DNA of 64,000 nucleotides from Owenia fusiformis. Taxonomy: Eukaryota; Annelida; Polychaeta; Sabellida; Oweniidae. The notes beneath the pieces were generated by a model, which saw only the letters and a list, made by a program, of their open reading frames with translations, was not told the origin of the DNA and made no database searches. Below are positions 55,773-64,000 of the stretch, piece by piece. The stretch is taken from assembly GCA_903813345.2 (NCBI GenBank), contig CAIIXF020000011.1:9832842-9896841 (forward strand). Reading direction: 5' to 3'. The position numbers were made by a program, and so were the translations under genes. The first letter of the stretch is position 1, and the number at the start of each line of letters is the position of its first letter.

Positions 55773-56465
55773 GTAATATCTAAATATACAGATTTTCAAT
55801 TCTGCATGAATATAGTTATATTCTTATTTCTACTTATTCAAGAATTCAAGATGTTTCTGAGCAGGGAGCCTACATAGTGAACTAATTGACACTCAGATTG
55901 GAACATTAGTACAAGGATACTATTATGTTCACATGTGTTTAGCATTGTGTTAGAATTGTATATGATACAGTGATATGCTGTTCATAGCTTTGTAATATTA
56001 ACAAGTTAATGAACTTTACTGGACAATTATTCCATAATAAAATCATCTCTACATAATAATTTATTCTCTGCAATCTATTTTTGTTTTATGAGAACATAGT
56101 TAGTAATCTATTATTATCATATTGAAAAATTTTACATGTTTTAAGTCGCAGTGAATTCTAAGAAATAATGCAAAGGCAAAGTCAAATCCCTCATGGAATT
56201 CTTTAAAAACAGCCCCCCGCTTCCATCCCTGGCAAAAGCTGAATACTCGCCTGAGAGTGGCAGAATACTAATGTAGTCAGTGTAGTTAGTGTAGTTAGTG
56301 GTCAGCTAACCTAGAATATTGTAGAGGATGATTTCTTCATATGCTTACTACAAAGCTCAAACTTATATATTGTTTATTGTTTCTTTTATTCCCGAAAATT
56401 AATCGGAGCAACAAACATAATAATTACAATACAGTTACTTTATACAATAGAGATGTATAGTTTAA
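55773..56465. other. No recognised feature
   Basis: AT-rich, with a small GTGTAGTTAGTGTAGTTAG repeat at 56275-56305. Confidence 0.35.
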
Positions 56466-58140
56466 ACTTTCCAAGATGCTACTCGGACATGCAACATGGC
56501 AGCATGTCACTTGCTAACTTGGTCCACATGTTGCACATGCGAGATGTATAGTTTAAACTTGGCAAGATGCTATTCGAACATGCAACATGGTAGCATGTCA
56601 CTTGCTAACTTGGTCCACATGCTGCACGTGCGAGTTGTATAGTTTAAACTTGGCAAGATGCTATTCGAACATGCAACATGGCAGCATGTCACTTGCTAAC
56701 TTGGTCCACATGCTGCACGTGCGAGATGTGTAGTTGAAACTTGGCAAGATGCTACTCGGACATGCAACATGGCAGCATGTCACTTGCTAACTTGGTCCAC
56801 ATGTTGCACATGCGAGATGTATAGTTTTAACTTGGCAAGATGCTATTCGAACATGCAACATGGCAGCATGCCACTTGGCAACTTGATCCACATGCTGCAC
56901 ATGCAAGTTGTATAGTTTAAACCTGGCAAGATGCTATCTGTACATGCAACATGGTACCATGTCACTTGGCAACTTGGTCCACATGCTGCACATGCGAGTT
57001 GTATAGTTTAAACTTGGCAAGATGCTATTTGAACATGCAACATGGTACCATGTCACTTGGCAACTTGGTCCACATGCTGCACATGCGAGTTGTATAGTTT
57101 AAACTTGGCAAGATGCTATCTGTACATGCAACATGGTACCATGTCACTTGGCAACTTGGTCCACATGCTGCACATGCGAGTTGTATAGTTTAAACCTGGC
57201 AAGATGCTATCTGTACATGCAACATGGTACCATGTCACTTGGCAACTTGGTCCACATGCTGCACATGCGAGTTGTATAGTTTAAACTTGGCAAGATGCTA
57301 TTTGAACATGCAACATGGTACCATGTCACTTGGCAACTTGGTCCACATGCTGCACATGCGAGTTGTATAGTTTAAACCTGGCAAGATGCTATCTGTACAT
57401 GCAACATGGTACCATGTCACTTGGCAACTTGGTCCACATGCTGCACATGCGAGGTGTATACTTTAAACCTGGCAAGATGCTATTTGAACATGCAACATGG
57501 CAGCATGTCACTTGCTAACTTGGTCCACATGCTGCACATGCGAGTTGTAAAGTTTAAACTTGGCAAGATGCTATCTGTACATGCAACATGGCACCATGTC
57601 ACTTGCTAACTTGGTCCACATGCAGCACATGCGACTTGTATAGTTTAAACTTGGCAAGATGCTATCTGTACATGCAACATGGTAGCATGTCACTTGCTAA
57701 CTTGGTCCACATGCTACACATGCGAGTTGTATAGTTTAAACTTGGCAAGATGCTATCTGTACATGCAACATGGCACCATGTCACTTGCTAACTTGGTCCA
57801 CATGCAGCACATGCGACTTGTATAGTTTAAACTTGGCAAGATGCTATCTGTACATGCAACATGGTAACATGTCACTTGCTAACTTGGTCCACATGCTACA
57901 CATGCGAGTTGTATAGTTTAAACTTGGCAAGATGCTATCTGTACATGCAACATGGTACCATGTCACTTGCTAACTTGGTCCACATGCTGCACATGCAAGG
58001 TTTATCATTGAGACTTTGATAAATTTAAATATGGGACATGGCAGCATGTGACTTGTAACTTGGTCCACATGCTGGGCAACGTGTATACTTCGTACTTGGC
58101 AAGATGCTAATTGTACTTGGTGCACATGGCATGTAGTACC
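56466..58140 (+). repeat. 91-bp satellite, about 18 copies
   Basis: Unit GTATAGTTTAAACTTGGCAA + GATGCTATCTGTACATGCAA + CATGGTACCATGTCACTTGG + CAACTTGGTCCACATGC + TGCACATGCGAGTT. The period is 91 throughout (for example 56995, 57086, 57177, 57268, 57359). Two unit types (GGTACC versus GGCAGC in the centre) are arranged in blocks. Frames at 57315-57609 are repeats. Confidence 0.95.
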
Positions 58141-58162
58141 CCGGTGGCCTTAGCTGACGGAC

Positions 58163-59038
58163 CTGGGGACAATTCGGGAAATACGGGCTAATCTCAGCTT
58201 TGAGCGTTAATCTCTGCCTTATTTAAAAAGCTAACTATGTGTTTTATATATCATTTTAAAGTATTTTTTATTCGCATTTCAGTGAAATTATTTTTCCTTC
58301 AAAATTTTGATGGGATCCAACATTTTTTTAAAGTTAAAAATATCCAGACATCGTCAAATACGCTGTAAGACGTAACACTTTACGCTTATAGGGCTCGTTG
58401 AAATTGAGATAACTTTTGAAATAATGATCAAAATCCCACTAAAATTTCACAATTTATTCAATGGAACATATTCATTTACGACGTCACAATTGCTTAACGG
58501 CTCCCGCTCAAATTATCGTATATGAACGCTTTTAAAATTTTCAAAATTGTGTAAGGTTTTGAAGGCGAATGGGACGAGCAATAAGTTTACCTTTATTTAA
58601 CCTTCTAATTTAAGTCTGATTTGAAAGAAAAATTAACTGCACAATATTGTCATGGCGAAATTTACAAAACAATAATCAGTTTGTTTATTTTGCAATTAAT
58701 ATTAAAATAAGAGCTGGTTTTCGAGACTTGAAAAAATGTGACGCATCGATTTTTTACCACAAATTCCATACATATCAATTTTTACCAACGCCCCGAGTGG
58801 ATTTCTTGACCGTTTTTCAAAATTCAAAAACATTTTAGAAATATTGTCCTCGAGATCTTGCTACCCTGTGAATTTCGTCATGATTAGATAAGGATAAAGT
58901 ATTTTATTTTTAGGTTGACTGAACTTGACAAAAATGTGACGCTTGTCGTTTTTGACGTTGTAAGGCTGTTTGCGCCCTATGCTGCTCATTGTTTTGTCTT
59001 AGTTTTTGACGCCATAATGTTACGCTAATTGTCCCCAG
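58163..59038. mobile_element. 0.88-kb TIR element, 12-bp ends
   Basis: CTGGGGACAATT at 58163 and AATTGTCCCCAG ending at 59038. The AT-rich interior includes TAAGACGTAACACTTTACGC and GACGCTTGTCGTTTTTGACG words. No target duplication or transposase found. It abuts the LINE fragment. Confidence 0.55.
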
Positions 59039-59064
59039 TTTCGTGCGACGTGTACATACAATTC

Positions 59065-59588
59065 GAGTTGCTCGCACATTTCAAGGACTTTTTTCCTCGA
59101 GTTTGGATTATTCAAATGTTTGTAATTAAACGTATCCATATCTTTGTCCATGACCATATTCCAGTCTCCCATTGCGACAATGGAAGCGTTGTCAAAAAGT
59201 TCGATTTTATTTTTTATTTCCGTGTAAAAAGTTGGAGTGTCATTATTTGGCCCGTATACATTTACAAGTGTTAATCTCAAGTTGTCTATTTCGATGTCAA
59301 GGATAACAAAATTTCCGTTTTTATCTATGCAACTGTTATGCACTTTATAATCTACTTGATTACCACAAAAAATACCAACTCCTCTACTATTCCCTCTATA
59401 TGTGCTAATAAAGGCTTCGTTACCCCATTCTGTTGCAAAATTGTGAACTGATTCATTTGAACAATGTAGGTCCTGAAGGCATACAATATCAAACTTTTTA
59501 TTTTTAAGGTAGTCAAAAATGTCAGCTCTTTTTGAGGGTTGCCTAATCCCTGGCAGTTTAAACTGCAAAAGTTCAACCTACCCATCAC
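59065..59588 (-). pseudogene. LINE endonuclease N-terminal fragment, frameshifted
   Basis: The minus strand starts at 59588 with MMGRLNFCSLNCQGLGNPQK, then changes frame at a short A run to KRADIFDYLKNKKFDIVCLQ. It continues with YRGNSRGVGIFCGN, LTLVNVYGPNND and VAMGDWNMVMDKD. NxxGL, (V/L)QE/D.H, VY.PN and GD(F/W)N are the ordered motifs of the LINE AP-endonuclease-like domain; the usual QE is QD here. The reading ends near 59065 before the final SDH block. The reverse transcriptase is absent. Decayed L1-like element. Confidence 0.85.
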
Positions 59589-59719
59589 CTATGTGTAAGG
59601 TCATGTTATGCTGTTTCAACCTGATATATTCCCCTGAAAAAAGTTGACCCCCCCAAGTAAAACATATACGTCACTCGATCTAGAAAAAGAAAAGACCGCG
59701 TTTTGCCGGCTCAACCAAT

Positions 59720-61900
59720 TGAATGCTCGATCGCGAATACTTTTATGTATCTAAAAAAGAACACCAAAATCCTATATACAAAAAAAACAATAATAAAATA
59801 ATGTGCAATATTGTTCACGTATGTGACATACAACATGTGTGTACGAACACCCGAAGCATGATTTATGAAATAAACAATATGTGTCAACATTTAAACCATA
59901 ATACAATAGTACAGTACCACAAGAATATTCAATATAAGTATACTCAATGTCTCCATTTACCAATACGAGATAGCGCTACAGTGGTATACAATGCTATTAT
60001 CGCAAATCGCACATTGTGCGATTATACACACAAAGAGGCATAAAGACAACATATTTCCAACATCTCCTCAAGAACAAACAATGTACAATGCAAATATGTT
60101 TGTAAAGGGTAGTTTGAAATGTCATTGTAACCAAGTTATTAGCACTTGTATTATACCCACATGGAGTCACAATGTCGCTAGATATACTACATCTCATCAT
60201 ATACAATAAGGGTATGCAATGCTGTTATGTTTCTCGACGTTGGTATGTAATAGAATTATAAGCAAGTTATTCGATACCCACATATAGGCACAGTGCCACT
60301 ACATTTACTTTTAATGCACCTCCACACATACAACAAGTATAGGCTATGCTAGTGCATCGGTGGTATGCAATACATAAGTATAGACAATGCTAGTGTATTG
60401 TCAACAGTGGTATGTAATAATATTATACTCAAGTTATACACACTGGAATTATACCTACATAGAAACACATTGTCAATATATTTGCACTACACCTCCACAC
60501 ATACAATATAAGTTGAGGCAATATGGTATGCAATAGTATTATACTCAAGATAAAACACTGGTTTTATATCCACATATAAACATAATGTCAATATATATAT
60601 ATATATATACAATATATCTTCAAACATACAATAAGTATATGCAAAGCTAGTGTATTTGTCACTGGTATAGAGAAAATGGTGTGCAATAGAGTTATACTCA
60701 AGTTACACACACTGGTATAGTACCCGTATGAAAGCACAATGCCAATGCATATGCAATACACCCAAACGTACAATAAGTATGTGCAATACTATTGGATTGC
60801 CAACAATGTCTCGTAGTAGTATTATATTCAAGTTATACACACTAGTATTGTACCTATATAGAGGCACAATGGCAATATATATGCAATACAACCAAACACA
60901 CAACAAGTATATGCAATGCTACTGGATTTGTCAACAATGTCACGCAATAATATTATATTCAAGTTATACGCACTAGTATTGTAACTAAAAAGCGGCACAA
61001 TGGAAATATATATGAAATATAACCAAACATACAATAGATGTATGCAACGCTATTGGATTTGCCAACAGTGTCACGTAATAATATTATAGTCAAGTTATAC
61101 ACACTAGTATTGTACCTATATAGAGGTGCAATGGAAATATATATGCAATACAACCAAACATAATAACTATATGCAATGCTATTAGATTTGTCAACAATGT
61201 CACGCAATAACATTAAAGTCAAGTTATACACACTAGTATTGCATCTATATAGAGGCGCAATGGAAATTTATATGCAATACAACCAAACATAATAAGTATA
61301 TGCAATGCTATTGGATTTGCCAATGCTGTCATGCAATAATATTATACTCAAGTCATACACACTAGTATTGTACCTATATAGAGGCGTAGTGGAAATATAT
61401 ATGCAATACAACCAAAGATACAATAATATTTGCAATGCTATTGGATTTGCCAACAATGTCACGCAATAATATTATAGTCAAGTTATACACACTAGTATTG
61501 TTCCTATATAGAGGCGCAATGGAAATATATATGCAATACAACCAAACATACTATAAGTATATACAATGCTATTTGATTTGCCAATGATGTAATGCAATAA
61601 TATTATACTCAAGTCGTACACACTTGTATTGTACCTATATGGAGGTGCAATGGAAGTATATATGCATTACAACCAAACATACAATGAGTATATGCAAATG
61701 CAATTGGATTTGCCTACAATGCCACGCAATAATATTATACTCAAGTAATACTCACTAGTATTGTACCTATATAAAGGTGCAATGGAAATATATATGCAAT
61801 ATAACCAAACTTACAATAAGTATATGCAAATGCAATTGGATTTGCCTACGATGCCACGCAATAATATTAAACTCAAGTCATACACACTAGTATTGTACCT
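59720..61900 (+). repeat. ~130-bp satellite, left part
   Basis: CACTAGTATTGTACCTATAT + AGAGGCGCAATGGAAATATA + TATGCAATACAACCAAACAT, then GCAATGCTATTGGATTTGCC. Starts of ACTAG at 60841, 60972, 61103, 61232, 61361 and 61491 give a 129-131-bp period. Units become less regular to the left of 60700. The many short frames here are artefacts. A (TA)n run lies at 60592-60608. Confidence 0.88.
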
Positions 61901-61901
61901 A

Positions 61902-63000
61902 CGAGGGGTGATCAATAAGTAATGGACGCTTTTTTACACAGATACTTTTTATAGACCAATCCCTTTGATTTTCCTACCAGTGATACATCATTCAATTATC
62001 TATCAATTCTGAAGATTTGAAGACAAGATATATAATACATATTGATATATCCTTATTTCCGTGAAGGAGGTACAGGTACCCCGGGACCGACATTTACGTC
62101 ACATATTCAGATTTTAGCCAGTTTGGTAAATTTCAGTTAGATTTGAACGTTTTATATGCAACAAGTGTTGTGTTGTTTAAATTTTTTTTGCTGACTGGTA
62201 ACACATAAACAGAAAGTATTGTAATGTCAGAGTGTTGTATGGAAGGGGTTTGCAGGTCAATTTGAGAAAGCATTCAGTGGAAGAAAGGGGTGGTGAGAGA
62301 AGGGAACACCCTACTCCATATGGACAATGCACCTGCCCACAGATCTCAAAATGTTCAGAAAACAATATCCCTGGACCTCAAAATTGAGCCCTTGGCCAAT
62401 GCACCATACTGTCCAGATCTGCTCATATGTGACTTGTTTATTTCTATACTACTTATTTCTATAGAAAAAGGACGCAGGTTAATTGACATTGATGAAATAA
62501 AACAACCCGTGCAACTGCATCTTGCTACCATGTCAGAGAATGGATTCAGCCTTGTCTCACAATCTTGAGTTAAGAGGATGAGGAATTATGTACATGTAGC
62601 ACTTGATGGAAACTATTTAGAAGTCCCTGTGGGATGAATGTGGCTTGAATACCACATACTGATGATAAAATATTCAAAATTATTATATTATTACTATGGC
62701 ATAACAAAATGGGGTAATTCATGACCATAATGGTTTGTTTTGTTCAGCCTGCATTCAACTGCATTGCATGTTAAACAATCTAAAATAGCTTCAGAATATG
62801 TGACGTAAATGTCGGTCCCGGGGTACCTGTACCTCCTTCACGGAAATAAAGATATATCAACATGTAATACATATATTGTCTTCAAATCTTCAGAGTTGAT
62901 AGATAATTGAATGATGTATCACTGGTGAGAAAATCGAAGGGATTGGTCTATAAAAAGCATCTGTGTAAAAAAGCGTCCATTACTTATTGATCACCCCTCG
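61902..63000 (+). mobile_element. Mariner-like element with ~207-bp terminal inverted repeats
   Basis: CGAGGGGTGATCAATAAGTA at 61902 and its complement ending at 63000 begin arms of about 207 bp that are nearly identical (61902-62108, 62794-63000). TA flanks each end. The flanks rejoin to GTACCTATATAGAGG, the intact satellite sequence, so this is a clean insertion. Confidence 0.9.
62290..62568 (+). pseudogene. Mariner-like transposase C-terminal remnant
   Basis: The frame encodes NTLLHMDNAPAHRSQNVQKT and ANAPYCPDLLICDLF, then a short tail. HxDNAPAH and YxPDLxxxD are the second and third catalytic blocks of mariner/Tc1 DDE transposases, with both aspartates still present. The N-terminal helix-turn-helix half and the first catalytic aspartate are missing: only about 180 bp lie between the left arm and this frame. 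It cannot be active by itself. Confidence 0.8.
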
Positions 63001-63002
63001 TA

Positions 63003-63226
63003 TATAGAGGAAATGGAATGCAATGGGAATATATATGCAAGTCGTACACACTAGTATTGTACCTATATAGAGGTGCAATGGAAATATATATGCAATATAA
63101 CCAAACATACAATAAGTATATGCAAATGCAATTGGATTTGCCTACCGTGCCACGCAGTAATATTATACTCAAGTTATACTCACTAGTATTGTACCTATAT
63201 AGAGGTGCAATGGAAATATATACACT
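63003..63226 (+). repeat. ~130-bp satellite, right part
   Basis: Continuation of the array after the mariner insertion, ending at ATATATACACTAGT where the LINE frame begins. Confidence 0.85.
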
Positions 63227-64000
63227 AGTGGTAAGCGAAAATTCTGCTCACTTTTGGGACTGGGGCACAAAACAGGTGGTTTGTCACCCTTAACAGCATC
63301 AAAACTGTACTGGGCCTTTTCTATTCCAACCATGCTGTTTGGGGCACCAGTTATAAATTACCAAGCGTCAGATGTTGAAAAGCTTGAATTGACTCATAGG
63401 GAGATTGGCAAACGTATCCAATTTTTCCCCAAAACCTCAGCCAATCCTAGTGCAACGATGCCGTTGGGATGGTTGTCAATAGACGGCTATATTACAGTGT
63501 TGCAGATGATGTATCTCTGGAGTTTACTTAGGTTTAATAATATTTACAGGGATATAACTATAACACGGTTAGTAAAGATGTTTCATGTCACTTATGACAA
63601 CCATGTCGATATTTTCTCTCCTATCCGGCGCATTTTCCTTAAGACCAAAATGCTAGGAATTGAAAATCTGGTTAAAAATGCGCTGGACTCTGGATATCTT
63701 CCGTCGAAGAGGTCATGGAGACTGCAAATTGTCAATGCTGTAAGATCCGTCGAGGTCAAACAATTTTTCTTGCAATGCTCATGTTATGGCAAACTTTTAT
63801 ACCTACGTGACTATGTCACAGACTTAAAACCTTGCATATGGTGGTTGATTTGTCAGAAATATCCTAAATGTCAAAGCCAGTGTAAAACTATGATGCAATT
63901 GATATGTAACGCCCATGTATTAAATACGAACAACTTCAATGGTTCAAAACGATGTATATTGTGTAACCTCTGTGAAACTGAAACAATTGAACATTTTATA
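63227..64000 (+). pseudogene. Non-LTR retrotransposon ORF2 C-terminal part, open to the window end
   Basis: A continuous frame of 258 codons without a stop runs from 63227 off the edge. It reads LGLGHKTGGLSPLTASKLYW then AFSIPTMLFGAPV, the LINE post-palm pattern (G.....GLNP......Y...V.P.LLYG.E). Further on lie THREIGKRIQFFPKTS and the start of a zinc knuckle, CILCNLCETETIEHFI. The catalytic domain is absent: the left end joins satellite DNA directly, so the copy is 5'-truncated. The lack of stops suggests a fairly recent insertion. It is related in layout to the LINE at 25185-26762. Confidence 0.85.

Noticed and set aside
59723-60209. 106-, 72- and 69-residue frames near 60 kb
   Set aside because: They lie in decayed 130-bp satellite and appear in several frames and both strands.

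Overview
The window is eukaryotic nuclear DNA, AT-rich and almost entirely built of transposable elements and tandem repeats, with two split protein-coding genes that can be recognised. Protein genes interrupted by GT-AG introns, families found in animals (TULP4, FAM162), many CR1/L2- and L1-like non-LTR retrotransposon fragments, mariner remnants, and a great density of small inverted-repeat elements point to a metazoan, probably an invertebrate with a repeat-rich genome. A lophotrochozoan such as a bivalve would fit, but no sequence here fixes the species.

Host genes. (1) On the + strand, 2745-2942 and 3746-3862 are the last two coding exons of a TULP4-type tubby protein; the rest of the gene lies to the left of the window. 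(2) On the - strand a complete three-exon FAM162 (UPF0389) gene can be assembled from 50470-50251, 40180-40087 and 30166-29941. The splice phases fit exactly and give a 179-residue protein with a mitochondrial-type N terminus and one membrane segment. Its two introns of about 10 kb each are packed with repeats. The two genes converge, with about 26 kb of repeats between their ends. A tRNA-Arg(TCT)-like sequence lies in FAM162 intron 2.

Repeats by region. 0.5-2.1 kb: reversed copies of a modular element (family A) rich in AAAATGGCGGCC words. 4.5-9.1 kb: small inverted-repeat elements, a LINE 3' end and a 1.16-kb element flanked by TTA. 9.7-10.9 kb: tandem arrays. 11.5-16.3 kb: family A, a TA-flanked foldback element holding a LINE, minisatellites and a foldback copy. 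16.9-23 kb: palindromic elements and MITEs with target-site duplications. 23-26.8 kb: a core-plus-minisatellite repeat, a 340-bp tandem and a LINE reverse-transcriptase pseudogene. 27-42.6 kb: families A, B and C, LINEs and a 3.2-kb TIR element nested in family B. 42.7-45.3 kb: a satellite with a 376-bp higher-order unit and a second core-plus-minisatellite repeat in opposite orientation. 45.3-48.4 kb: LINE and mariner remnants. 48.6-50.2 kb: a three-level nest of transposons ending just inside FAM162 intron 1. 50.7-59.6 kb: LINE endonuclease fragments, a 49-bp satellite alternating with TTAGGG-like DNA, a near-perfect 0.9-kb foldback element and a 91-bp satellite. 59.7-63.2 kb: a 130-bp satellite interrupted by a 1.1-kb mariner-like element. 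63.2-64 kb: an open LINE reading frame running off the window.

The host genes show no operon-like cooperation. What is most informative is the insertion history: several elements can be dated relative to each other because empty sites and target duplications can be read directly. All calls come from reading the sequence by eye; no database search was possible.
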